From: JAVZLH01 sp038883475
GTDB taxonomy: Archaea > Thermoproteota > Bathyarchaeia > Bathyarchaeales > Bathycorpusculaceae
Direction: 5' to 3'
NCBI GenBank assembly: GCA_038883475.1
Contig: JAVZMA010000003.1
Span: 1 to 64,000, forward strand
Length of the DNA: 64,000 bases
The translations under genes were made by a program, and so were the position numbers. The notes beneath the pieces are model-generated. The model worked only from the letters and a program-made list of their open reading frames with translations. It did not search any database and was not told where the DNA came from. Of this stretch, positions 16,731-24,984 are shown one piece after another. Each line of letters opens with the position of its first letter. The stretch's first letter is position 1.

Positions 16731-18534
16731 ACGCGATAAACGTGGCGTAAGCAATGTGATAGTCGTTATGTTAAGTTTAATTTTGATAGTAATGATTGTT
16801 GGCAACGTCGTTCTATGGAGCTACCAAATGAACCAGCTTGATTTGGAAAGAATGCAAGAAACAGTGCAAGTTACCAATGTTACTCGTATAACACGTTCTT
16901 CATGGTTCACGGCTCAAGAAGATTTTTCAATTCTCACGGGAACCAGAATAGGCGGCACGTACACCGACACGAAAGTCATAGATGATTTTCACGAAACTTT
17001 TAGGGAGGAAATACCATCTATTTGTTATAACCCTTCAGCCTACACTTTAGGTGGCTTCACAACATTTGTTTCTGGTTCATTAACAGATTTGCAAACTGAC
17101 AATGGCGTTTATATGCAGCTAGGCAGCTATCCTTCTGCATTTTCCAATGCTACAGAAACTTTTGGAAATACGTCGGCTGGAACAAGTCGACGTGATACGA
17201 GAAACACCATCGTTGGTTCGCTTTTTACTCCAGCAAAGGACGGTGAAGCACAAAGTGTTACTGCGTACATCCGTGTAACAACAGTTTCTAAGAGAATGAA
17301 GTGTGCAATTTATTTGCACAGCAACCTAAGTTTGGTAGCTCAAACAGAAGAGAAAACAGTTTCTTCCGGCACCACCGGTTGGGTCACATTCAACTTTCCC
17401 ACATTCAAACCAATACTTAAAGCAGGCGTAGAATACTTGCTTGTTGCGTGGTCAGAAACTGGAAATGGTTATGCTTATCTGTATTATACTTCAGGAACAA
17501 CAAGCCAAGGACATTACGTAAGCTCCACTTATGGGACAAGCTTTCCAAACCCCATGCCAAATCCTGCTCATGAAAATAGAGCGTATAGTATCTATTGCAC
17601 TTTCAAGCCTGCAATAGAAGAAACTGTTGAAATTGAGTTCACAGGCACGTCCAACACAGAATCTTGGACGAGCCTGACGTGGACGGTTGATGGTTGTTTT
17701 ACGACGGAGGGAGTAACTACAACATTTCAACTTTACAATTACCAAACAGAGGAATACCCCACAAGTGGAGATGGATACATGACAGCCACCATAGGAACAG
17801 CAGATGCAACCATGACGCAAACAATAACAACTAACCCTACGCAATTCAGAGACGCAAACGGAAACTGGAAATTGAAGATTACAGGAATTAAACTCGCAGA
17901 AACACAATTTAATTTTAAAGCCGATTGGATAGAATACAAAATAACGATACCCGACATTTACCGTCTTGACATCTACACCTACTTTGCAATAGATTTGTCA
18001 ACATACCCGCTAGACCATATACAAGGAATCGAAATACTGCTTAGATACAACGTCTCTGAAAACATGGAAAAATGGTTTATAAAAGCATACAATTGGGCAA
18101 CTATGAGCTTTAGCGATGCAGGCTTTAACAACACTGAAGGAAGTCAACCCCTATTAGATGAATGGACTGAGTATGCGATTAATGTTACTGGAAACTGGAT
18201 GGACTATGTTAGAAGCGATGGCACCCTTTGCATAAAATTCGAGGATGAAGGGTTAAACACAAGCCAAACGATTATAGGGATAGATTTTCTAGGCGTCAGA
18301 GCAATAATTAATGGAGCAAGCATCAAGATCAGAAATCTAGGACCATTAACAACGCATGTTGTAGCTGTGTGGATAATAGATTCAACAAACCATCAACGTT
18401 ATAGTACTAACTTATTCATAAACTCTGGAGAAGAGGCAACATGCATCAAAGCAGACATGAAACTGCCAGAAGACAAATTTACTGTCAAAATAGTTACGGA
18501 AAGAGGCAACATGGCAGTTTTTATAATAGATTAG
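16678..18534 (+). CDS. Large pilin-like adhesin of the pilus locus
   Basis: A 618-residue protein with the same start as the small pilin: RRLKRDKRGVSNV then a hydrophobic helix (about 27-50). Residues 55-530 are a long beta-rich, Ser/Thr/Gly-rich region with many N-x-S/T sites. The last 75 residues (from IKIRNLGPLTTHVVAVWI to VKIVTERGN) match the head of the small pilin (YLRNIGKGAIDVSRVYV to VDVVTARGN). It looks like a pilin with an adhesin inserted between helix and head, hence a likely tip or minor pilin. Start is uncertain: ATG 16678 lies within the previous gene; CTG 16705 after the purine run AGGGGGA is an alternative. The middle region's function is not recognised. Confidence 0.7.
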   Translation: MLLRLGGITLEAIIRRLKRDKRGVSNVIVVMLSLILIVMIVGNVVLWSYQMNQLDLERMQETVQVTNVTRITRSSWFTAQEDFSILTGTRIGGTYTDTKVIDDFHETFREEIPSICYNPSAYTLGGFTTFVSGSLTDLQTDNGVYMQLGSYPSAFSNATETFGNTSAGTSRRDTRNTIVGSLFTPAKDGEAQSVTAYIRVTTVSKRMKCAIYLHSNLSLVAQTEEKTVSSGTTGWVTFNFPTFKPILKAGVEYLLVAWSETGNGYAYLYYTSGTTSQGHYVSSTYGTSFPNPMPNPAHENRAYSIYCTFKPAIEETVEIEFTGTSNTESWTSLTWTVDGCFTTEGVTTTFQLYNYQTEEYPTSGDGYMTATIGTADATMTQTITTNPTQFRDANGNWKLKITGIKLAETQFNFKADWIEYKITIPDIYRLDIYTYFAIDLSTYPLDHIQGIEILLRYNVSENMEKWFIKAYNWATMSFSDAGFNNTEGSQPLLDEWTEYAINVTGNWMDYVRSDGTLCIKFEDEGLNTSQTIIGIDFLGVRAIINGASIKIRNLGPLTTHVVAVWIIDSTNHQRYSTNLFINSGEEATCIKADMKLPEDKFTVKIVTERGNMAVFIID

Positions 18535-18536
18535 GA

Positions 18537-19514
18537 TTATTTTTTCAGTTTCTCTTTCAGAGCCTTTATAACTTCCTTTTGGTTCCTCGCCTCAATAATC
18601 TGGATATTGTATAACTCAGCCATCTTCCTACCATTTTCATTAATCTTCGGAACCGCAATCAGGTAAGCCTTTTCAGGAGAAACATCAAATATTTTGGCGA
18701 AAAGAGCGATAACAGGCTGCTCTGAAATTTCACCTTCAACGGAAGATGCAAAATCGATAACCATCAATTTTTCAGCAGTCTTTTTATATGCCGCAATGTC
18801 AAACCTATGATTTGCGCCTGATTTACCCTTAAGGAACGCTGGGCTTTCAACGTGAAAACCGTCCTCCACCAGCATTTCCTGAACTGGGGTCACCAAAACC
18901 CAGCCGAGCGGAGCCTCTCCCTTCACTTCTTCATTAAGGCTGTAAACGTAAACATCTTGTATTTCCGCGTCTTCAAAAGTGAAGTTTTCATGGCAACTTC
19001 TACAGAAATGTGCGGAGACCGGAATGTCAAAACTTTTCCCGCAAACCTTGCAGGTGCACCACACCCCGGCCTTCCTATAATCAACATCAGCCGTCTTAAG
19101 CTCCTCACCACATTTTGGACAAACCATCTTAGTTCCTTTCAAGAAACTCTCTTGCACATCCATATACCCGCATTTAACGTGTTCTATGAGGGAACTTTTT
19201 TGGATATCAAAAGACTTACAGTAGGGGCAGCAATAACGAACGGAAATGTTTGCGGAACCACATTTTGGGCAATAAATAACCTTATCGTAAAGCTTCCGCT
19301 CTAAGATTCCAGTCTCATAAAGCTTGTTCAAAAAAGGCATAACCTTTGAAACGTCTCCAATTATCTCCTCAACCGCTGGGTAACGATAACCAACTTGCGA
19401 GTCATAAGCGGGCTCAAGCTCGCTGATTTCTCCGCTTAAAAATTTGCCTAGCAAAACTTGTGTGCCACGATCCCTGTAAAGCTCCAAGCGCTCTGCTTTG
19501 TTTTTTCTCTGCAT
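18537..19514 (-). CDS. Multi-zinc-ribbon protein (possibly TackOD1-like)
   Basis: A 325-residue protein. Residues 78-180 contain several metal-binding pairs: C82-x2-C85, C96-x2-C99, H112/C115, C132-x2-C135, C155-x2-C158 and C171-x2-C174, so two or three zinc ribbons. The N-terminal part (YPAVEEIIGDVSKVMPFLNKLYETGILERKLYDKVIYCPKC in essence a winged-helix-like lead into the ribbon) recalls the TackOD1 output domain of TACK archaea. The C-terminal 120 residues (FDIAAYKK, VIDFASS) have an alpha/beta pattern like restriction-endonuclease folds, but a full D-ExK triad is not seen. It converges on the pilus operon with 2 bases between stops. Function unknown. Confidence 0.55.
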   Translation of the reverse strand: MQRKNKAERLELYRDRGTQVLLGKFLSGEISELEPAYDSQVGYRYPAVEEIIGDVSKVMPFLNKLYETGILERKLYDKVIYCPKCGSANISVRYCCPYCKSFDIQKSSLIEHVKCGYMDVQESFLKGTKMVCPKCGEELKTADVDYRKAGVWCTCKVCGKSFDIPVSAHFCRSCHENFTFEDAEIQDVYVYSLNEEVKGEAPLGWVLVTPVQEMLVEDGFHVESPAFLKGKSGANHRFDIAAYKKTAEKLMVIDFASSVEGEISEQPVIALFAKIFDVSPEKAYLIAVPKINENGRKMAELYNIQIIEARNQKEVIKALKEKLKK

Positions 19515-19644
19515 CTCTTTCCCAGTCTCAGATTTTAAATTTGCTTCTCAATATTTTATTAAGTTTTGCGTGAACTAACCTTAGAGTTATGAGAAACATT
19601 TTTAAAATTTCCCGCTGTGGTTGACTTAGAAGGAGTGAAAAACG

Positions 19645-19803
19645 CTGAACACACATTCGAAGCACTTGGTGAAATGTCCAAAATGCGGCTTCACTTTTGA
19701 CATAACATATGGCAGGGCATTCGCTTGCTCCGGCTGTCCCTCTTCTGTACAGTGCGCTATGGCTAAATGTCCAAAATGCGGAAACGAATTTCCTCTCTCC
19801 TAA
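19645..19803 (+). CDS. Small double zinc-knuckle protein, 52 residues
   Basis: A short frame encodes two CPKCG knuckles (KCPKCGFTFDI and KCPKCGNEF) with a CSGCPSS segment and a further Cys between them, eight cysteines in all: a compact zinc-ribbon protein. AGGAG at 19631-19635 lies nine bases before CTG 19645; an in-frame TGA at 19636 excludes longer starts; TTG 19666 and GTG 19669 are shorter alternatives. A TATA-like tttttaaaa lies near 19600. The spacing of cysteines shows it is coding, unlike the antisense frame. Function unknown; such proteins may bind nucleic acid or act as adaptors. Confidence 0.6.
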   Translation: MNTHSKHLVKCPKCGFTFDITYGRAFACSGCPSSVQCAMAKCPKCGNEFPLS

Positions 19804-19924
19804 GAATGAAACCGTCAGATGCATCTCCACACCCTAAAGTTGCATTCACAGCTTATTCTTTCTCTCTGATTTGAATGATAATTAATTCGTTGAATAAAGA
19901 GGTTGAGGCTAACTAATTATGAGT

Positions 19925-19936
19925 AAAAATATATAC
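19925..19936 (+). promoter_or_regulatory. TATA box before the membrane protein gene
   Basis: aaaaatatatac is a strong archaeal TATA element about 105 bases before the ATG at 20034, predicting a leader of about 80 bases. The 230 bases between 19803 and 20034 show nothing else that I can name. Confidence 0.45.
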
Positions 19937-20033
19937 CGAGTATTTCACAGTCACCTTTTTTAGTTAGAGAAACGCATATTCAAAGCGCTATCATAGTGTA
20001 ATTGAGGTTAAGGCGTTCGCTGGTGAGAACTGG

Positions 20034-20867
20034 ATGGTGGCTCAAAAACGTTTGGTCATCCGCTGGACCACACTAAAGGGAGCAGCTGCAATAATTCTTT
20101 TCATTTTGATAGCTATTTTAACCGAGTATTTGGTTGCTCTTTACGCCATTAGCTTAGGAGTGGAAGACAAGGGGCTGTTGCAATGGGGTTTCACATTTCC
20201 AGGTACGGATTGGAATTTCGTTTTAACTATTAGCCCAATATTTCATTTAGTTCCTGCAGCCGTCATCCTCTCCCTTGTTTTCAGCTGGATATGTTTAACA
20301 AGCTACTTCACGATAAAGCCCGCTGAGACGCTAAAGCCTAAGACTAAGGCGTATGCAAAAGGAGAACGGGAAACTGGACTTCTAAAGAGGTTTTTTGATG
20401 GAGCGAGGAGAAGACTTTTGAAAGTTAGGGGAATAGCCTACATGTGGCAAAGGATACATTTCGCCAGAGCCGCAATAAAAAGCACTTTAACATTGCTACT
20501 AACCTTCGGAACCCTCATAATAGTAATTTCCCTGTTGACCTATCCTAACCTAATTTATCACACCATAGCAGGCGCCTACCAGAGCAACACTTCATTGCTT
20601 AACTTCGTTAAGGGCACAGCACGGTTTTTCGCTCCCCTAGGCGCGTTCTTTTCAGCTATAAATGACGCTTTAATTGCCGCGGCGCCCGGATTTAGGGATT
20701 TTGTGGTCGCCGTGGGCTCGGTGATTGCACCTTTAACTCTTTTAGATGGGGTTGGAAAGTATCTGGTTTTCCAGAACCTTGCAGCTTGGATTTCGGCTTT
20801 GGCTACCTTGTTGTACGGCGGATACAAGCGGAAATCTTTCAGACATAGAACAGTTAAGAGAAGGTAG
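20034..20867 (+). CDS. Membrane protein of unknown function
   Basis: A 277-residue protein with about five hydrophobic segments: near 15-37, 63-85, 150-172, 195-215 and 220-260. A positively charged cytoplasmic stretch (GERETGLLKRFFDGARRRLLKVRG) separates the first two spans from the rest, and the C-terminus is basic (KRKSFRHRTVKRR). I do not recognise the family. It stands 14 bases before the endonuclease IV-like gene and may share its message. Confidence 0.6.
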   Translation: MVAQKRLVIRWTTLKGAAAIILFILIAILTEYLVALYAISLGVEDKGLLQWGFTFPGTDWNFVLTISPIFHLVPAAVILSLVFSWICLTSYFTIKPAETLKPKTKAYAKGERETGLLKRFFDGARRRLLKVRGIAYMWQRIHFARAAIKSTLTLLLTFGTLIIVISLLTYPNLIYHTIAGAYQSNTSLLNFVKGTARFFAPLGAFFSAINDALIAAAPGFRDFVVAVGSVIAPLTLLDGVGKYLVFQNLAAWISALATLLYGGYKRKSFRHRTVKRR

Positions 20868-20881
20868 AAAAGGGAAACTTA

Positions 20882-21748
20882 ATGGCTGACCGCCCAAGAT
20901 TTGGTCCCGCTGGAATCCCTCCATCCTTTAGGGCTAGAAAAGCTGGTTTAACGGATGTCCCTAGACTTCTTATGGAAGAGGGACTTGACGCCTTTGAATA
21001 TCAAGCTGTTCGATGGGGTGCAAAACCGCAGATAAAGAGGGAAGAGGCTGAAAAACTCAGGCGAGAAGCAGAAAAATTTGATGTTTTGCTAAGCCTCCAT
21101 GGCTCCTACTTCATAAACTTTTGTGGAAATAAACAAGTTATTGAAGCAAGTAAACAACGCTTAATCGCATGCGCAACCGCAGCCGAGTGGATGAAATCAT
21201 ACATAGTGGTCTTCCACCCTGGGTTTTACGGAAAAAAGGCTCCAAAAGATGTCTTAAAAGACTGTGTTGAAGCCTTGAAAGAAGTTGTTAAAGCCACGAG
21301 CGCACTTGGAATTGAGAACGTAAGCTTAGGCCCAGAAACCATGGGCAAGCCTTCCCAATTTGGAAGCCTAGAAGAAGTTTTGAGTCTTTGCGAGGAAGTT
21401 GAGCGGACGCGTCCAGTCATTGACTGGGCACACTTGCACGCAAGAGATAGAGGACGTTTCAAGACTGTTGAGGATTTCCGTGAAGTTGTTGTGGAAGTTG
21501 AAAAGCGTTTGGGAACAGAAGCCGTCAGAAATATGCATTGCCACTTCACGAAGGTGGAGTTCACCGAAAAAGGCGAGAAACAACACCACACAATGGAAGA
21601 GGCGAATTATGGACCAGACTTTGAAATGCTAGCAAAAGTCATAGCCGAGTTCAAATTGAACCCGGTCATCATAAGCGAAAGCCCGGTTCTTGATGTGGAC
21701 GCAGTGAAAATGCGCGACATACTCAGAAGAGAAATGAAAGCCACTTAA
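20882..21748 (+). CDS. Endonuclease IV-like TIM-barrel protein
   Basis: A 288-residue protein of the AP endonuclease 2 family (xylose isomerase-like TIM barrel). It starts with RFGPAGIPPSFR and contains the metal-ligand strands of Nfo: LLSLHGSYFINFCG, YIVVFHPGFYGKK (His), VSLGPETMGKPSQFGSLEEVL (Glu), PVIDWAHLHARDRG (Asp, His), MHCHFTKVEF (His) and VIISESPVLD (Glu). All expected ligands appear present, so hydrolysis at abasic sites in DNA repair is likely, though length and GP-start match the archaeal branch rather than bacterial Nfo. Nth at 41414 would be a partner in base excision repair. Confidence 0.82.
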   Translation: MADRPRFGPAGIPPSFRARKAGLTDVPRLLMEEGLDAFEYQAVRWGAKPQIKREEAEKLRREAEKFDVLLSLHGSYFINFCGNKQVIEASKQRLIACATAAEWMKSYIVVFHPGFYGKKAPKDVLKDCVEALKEVVKATSALGIENVSLGPETMGKPSQFGSLEEVLSLCEEVERTRPVIDWAHLHARDRGRFKTVEDFREVVVEVEKRLGTEAVRNMHCHFTKVEFTEKGEKQHHTMEEANYGPDFEMLAKVIAEFKLNPVIISESPVLDVDAVKMRDILRREMKAT

Positions 21749-21762
21749 AGAGAAATTTCTTT

Positions 21763-22137
21763 TTATTCTATTGTCTCCCTTCTTTTAACAATATAGGCTG
21801 TGAAAATCCACGTTAGAATCAGATATGCAGTTGCACCCACCTCGATGAGCACATCTCCTAGAAAATAGTAGTAAAGCGTAACCAACGAAAAAGTTGTGCC
21901 GATGAAGAATAACATGACAACAAGCCAAAACGCCCAAACTCTTCTCTTTAACAAGCCATAAGCTGTGAGCAGACTTAAGATGCCCATTATGCCAATGTGG
22001 GGCGGAAAACAAGCTAAAGGCAAAACAATGAAGAAAATTACTCCAGTAACAGCGTAAAAGATGAAGGACGCGGCGATGCCAATGCTTTCAATTTTGAGCT
22101 TAGACTTCAACGACATATTTTGCACACCTTTTAACAA
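21763..22137 (-). CDS. Small membrane protein of unknown function
   Basis: A 124-residue protein with four hydrophobic segments (about 20-45, 48-62, 67-87 and 98-117) and short charged ends (SLKSKLKIE, VKRRETIE). Nothing identifies its role. It converges on the endonuclease IV-like gene. The start at 22137 could also be ATG eight codons on (MSLKSKLKIES). Confidence 0.5.
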   Translation of the reverse strand: MLKGVQNMSLKSKLKIESIGIAASFIFYAVTGVIFFIVLPLACFPPHIGIMGILSLLTAYGLLKRRVWAFWLVVMLFFIGTTFSLVTLYYYFLGDVLIEVGATAYLILTWIFTAYIVKRRETIE

Positions 22138-22326
22138 TGCATTAACAACGATAATTAATAAATTATGCTGTCACTTATCAAGAGTAAAACAACGGATTTT
22201 GCAGCCTATCTTTCCTTTCAGCATCATCGCTTATTTGGTAAGGTGGTGTTTTGCCTTTCGGAAGTAGAAATTTTAAAAAGAGCCTAGAACATACCTCTAA
22301 GAACAAACCGTAGGAAGAATAACAAG

Positions 22327-23226
22327 ATGAGTTACCGCGAAATTTTCGTTTCACAATCCAATGTTTTCAGCGGTTTCCAAAAACCATTCGAAAAAGCAGA
22401 TTACATAATTTTAGGCGTTCCATTTGACGCCACAAGCACTTATAGAACCGGCGCAAGGTTTGGTCCAAACGCTATAAGGGAGGCGTCACTAAACATTGAA
22501 ACCTATAGTTTCCGCGCTGAAGTTGATGTGGAAGATTTACAACTGCATGATTTAGGCGATTTACATGTGTCCGCAGATGCTAATGAAACTGTGAAAAGAC
22601 TTGGACTTGTTGTTAAAGAAATTCTAGATGCAAGAAAAACGCCCGTCGTCATAGGCGGCGAACACACAATAACTTTGGGCGCGGTTAAAGGGTTAGGCAT
22701 AAAAGCCAAGAAAACGGCAGTTGTGAGTTTTGATGCGCACCTTGACCTTAGGAACGAGTTTATGGGACTCAAACTTTCCCATACAACGTTTATGCGCAGA
22801 ATAAACGAAGAAGTAAAACCAACCAAAATAATTGAAGTGGGCACAAGAGCAGTCTGCAAAGAAGAACTCAAATATGCAGAAAAGGCGGGCATAAAGTTTT
22901 TCACGGCACAGCAAATCAGAAAAGAAGGAAGCATGCAAATTGTAAAGTTGTTAAAGAAGGAACTGGCAGAAATAGAAAGCCTCTATTTATCCATAGACAT
23001 AGATGTTCTAGACCCTGCTTATGCGCCAGCAGTGCAAAACCCAGAACCAGAAGGCATCGAAACACACACCCTATTGGACATTTTATGCAGCCTATGCGAC
23101 GAACGCGTATTAGGCTTTGATGTTGTGGAAGTCGCCCCAAGCTATGACCAAGGAGCAACAGCCATACAAGCCACAAAAGTAATTTTTGAAGTGTTATGCA
23201 GTCTTGAAAAAGCGCGAAGAGGCTAA
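22327..23226 (+). CDS. speB: Agmatinase/arginase family ureohydrolase
   Basis: A 299-residue binuclear manganese enzyme. Metal-binding motifs are GGEHTITLG, SFDAHLDLR and SIDIDVLDPAYAPAV, followed by the substrate-side PEPEG. Agmatinase hydrolyses agmatine to putrescine and urea; in archaea polyamines feed deoxyhypusine formation on eIF5A, whose synthase is at 56214. An AT-rich TATA element near 22269 (aaattttaaaa) precedes the ATG by about 55 bases. Arginase or a related ureohydrolase cannot be excluded. Confidence 0.88.
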   Translation: MSYREIFVSQSNVFSGFQKPFEKADYIILGVPFDATSTYRTGARFGPNAIREASLNIETYSFRAEVDVEDLQLHDLGDLHVSADANETVKRLGLVVKEILDARKTPVVIGGEHTITLGAVKGLGIKAKKTAVVSFDAHLDLRNEFMGLKLSHTTFMRRINEEVKPTKIIEVGTRAVCKEELKYAEKAGIKFFTAQQIRKEGSMQIVKLLKKELAEIESLYLSIDIDVLDPAYAPAVQNPEPEGIETHTLLDILCSLCDERVLGFDVVEVAPSYDQGATAIQATKVIFEVLCSLEKARRG

Positions 23227-23243
23227 AACAGAACCTCTGTTTT
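23225..23243. terminator. Hairpin between convergent genes
   Basis: An 8-bp perfect inverted repeat (AAAACAGA / TCTGTTTT, loop ACC) sits exactly on the stops of speB and the convergent small gene, ending in T-rich sequence on the plus strand and, by symmetry, on the minus strand. It may end both transcripts. Confidence 0.5.
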
Positions 23244-23535
23244 AATGTCTGACCCTTCTAATTTTGATTACAACTTTTTGGCGGTCTGGACAGCCTGAAA
23301 TAAACTCGTCTTTGTCTTTTTCCCATGGAAACGTTCCGCTGAACTGTAAAGTAACCAGATAGGGGAAAATAGAGTTATAGAAGAAGCTGCAAATGTTTGG
23401 AGCTCTATAGCTTTTATTTGCCTCTTCAGAGAAAAGCGTTAAATCAAATTCTTCTCCGACACGGTGCCCTGCTGAGCATTCGCCTTTAACCTCTACAATT
23501 TCCCCAATTAATTTACATCCTATCACCATTTTCAC
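23242..23535 (-). CDS. TIGR04076-type small protein
   Basis: A 97-residue protein with the pattern of the TIGR04076 family: VEVKGECSAGHRVGEEFDL near the start, a central ICSFFYNSIFPYLVTLQFSG and SGCPDRQKVVIKIRRVR at the end. The three conserved cysteines suggest metal or cofactor binding; no function is established. It lies downstream of the RNA methyltransferase gene on the same strand, 21 bases apart. Confidence 0.7.
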   Translation of the reverse strand: MKMVIGCKLIGEIVEVKGECSAGHRVGEEFDLTLFSEEANKSYRAPNICSFFYNSIFPYLVTLQFSGTFPWEKDKDEFISGCPDRQKVVIKIRRVRH

Positions 23536-23556
23536 CTCAAAGTCTTGTTTAGGGGC

Positions 23557-24903
23557 TTACTTCCTTAACAGTTTTGCTATAAAGAAACCGTTACATTCGT
23601 GTATATGTGGATAAAGCCTTCTACATTTCTCCATGCCCCTTAAACCCGACAAACCAATGTTAGGCGTTATTTCACTCAGCGAAAATTCTGGATGCCACTT
23701 AAGAAACTTTTCAACGAGCATCTCGTTTTCCTCAACCGTTATGCTGCACGTCGAATAGACAAGCGCGCCTCCCAGCTTAACTTTTTCAGCGCAACTGTTT
23801 ATCATCTGCCATTGTATTTCAGACATCTTCTCAATAGAACGCGGCGTAAGCCTCCACTTGGCTGAAGGAAGCTTTCCAAAGGCACCGGTACTTGTGCATG
23901 GCGGGTCCAACACAACCATGTCTACCTCAGGAACTATTGGTAGCGAGTTGCACGCATCCGCTATAATAGGCAAGGCTATTTTTACGCCCATGCGGGAGAC
24001 CTCGCTTTGCCAAATACTCGTCCTACGTCGGGAATAGTCAATGGAATAGATTAAGCCGCTATTCTCCATTAACTGTGCTAGAAAAGTTGTCTTTGCCCCA
24101 GGTGCAGCACAAACGTCTAGCACGGTTGCTCCGGGTTTTGGATTTGCAACTTCAGCGGCGAAACAACTCGCCTTGTCTTGAATGTAGAATAAGCCTTCTT
24201 GGAAGCTTGCTGTTCTGGCTAAAGGTTTTTTTGTACCTAAAACTTTGTATGCGTACTTTAAATCCTCGACTTTCTCAACCCTTATCCCTTCTTGTGAGAG
24301 TTTTTCGAGAATTTGGTTTTCAGCTGCCTTAAGCGTGTTTATCCTTATGTATGTTGGCGGCGGCTCCGCGTTTGCTTCCAGCAAGGCTATGGCTTCTTTT
24401 CTGCCAAAAAGTTTGGTGCAGTACTTAACGAACCATGTTGGGTGGAAGGTTGAAAGTCCAATTCTTTCTTCATCGCTAACATCCTTCAATATTGCCGTTG
24501 GGTCCTCTGTAAGCAATAAGCCTAGCACATGCTCAACTTTTTGGAGAGTTTTCCATCCCAGAATTGCACGGGCTAGTTTAGCTATATTCTGGGCTTCTTC
24601 AATGTCAATTTTCGACCAGTTTTTGGCTATTCGTGTCTGATAAACATAAAGCCTCAGAAAGGCTTGGACGCCTTGGGTTAACTCGCTTATTGCTCTTGGC
24701 TTAAGAACATTGTTAATAAATTTGTCGATTAGGTTGCGGCGCCTAACAGTTTCACAAACAAGCCCGTGAGCAAATCTTATGGCGTCAACGTCGCTTATGC
24801 CCAGTTGCTTAACAGTTTTTGCCAAGGCTAGACGCTCACTTAATTTTTGCGTTTCCATCCAGCTTAGGGTTTCAATCGCAAGCATCCAAGCTTCTTTAAG
24901 CAA
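23557..24903 (-). CDS. NOL1/NOP2/Sun (RsmB-type) RNA m5C methyltransferase
   Basis: A 448-residue SAM-dependent enzyme that methylates cytosine C5 in rRNA or tRNA. The N-terminal third is a NusB-like helical domain (about 10-150); then a short RNA-binding lead and the Rossmann catalytic domain with VCAAPGAKTTFLAQ (SAM loop), DPPCTSTG (motif IV, first Cys) and YSTCSITVEENE (motif VI, catalytic Cys). Both cysteines are present. The NusB-fusion layout is that of RsmB, but archaeal targets differ and cannot be told here. Divergent from polB, 81 bases apart. Confidence 0.9.
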   Translation of the reverse strand: MLKEAWMLAIETLSWMETQKLSERLALAKTVKQLGISDVDAIRFAHGLVCETVRRRNLIDKFINNVLKPRAISELTQGVQAFLRLYVYQTRIAKNWSKIDIEEAQNIAKLARAILGWKTLQKVEHVLGLLLTEDPTAILKDVSDEERIGLSTFHPTWFVKYCTKLFGRKEAIALLEANAEPPPTYIRINTLKAAENQILEKLSQEGIRVEKVEDLKYAYKVLGTKKPLARTASFQEGLFYIQDKASCFAAEVANPKPGATVLDVCAAPGAKTTFLAQLMENSGLIYSIDYSRRRTSIWQSEVSRMGVKIALPIIADACNSLPIVPEVDMVVLDPPCTSTGAFGKLPSAKWRLTPRSIEKMSEIQWQMINSCAEKVKLGGALVYSTCSITVEENEMLVEKFLKWHPEFSLSEITPNIGLSGLRGMEKCRRLYPHIHECNGFFIAKLLRK

Positions 24904-24984
24904 CTTCTTCCCAGCCGCAGAATCTAGGTTTAGTAAGATTTTAGTCTATCTTGCTCATTAATAAAAAGTTAGGTTAAGGCGACT

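Noticed and set aside
19528..19830. 100-codon minus-strand frame over the small zinc-knuckle gene
   Set aside because: The plus strand has regular Cys pairs and a ribosome site; the minus frame has no recognisable pattern.
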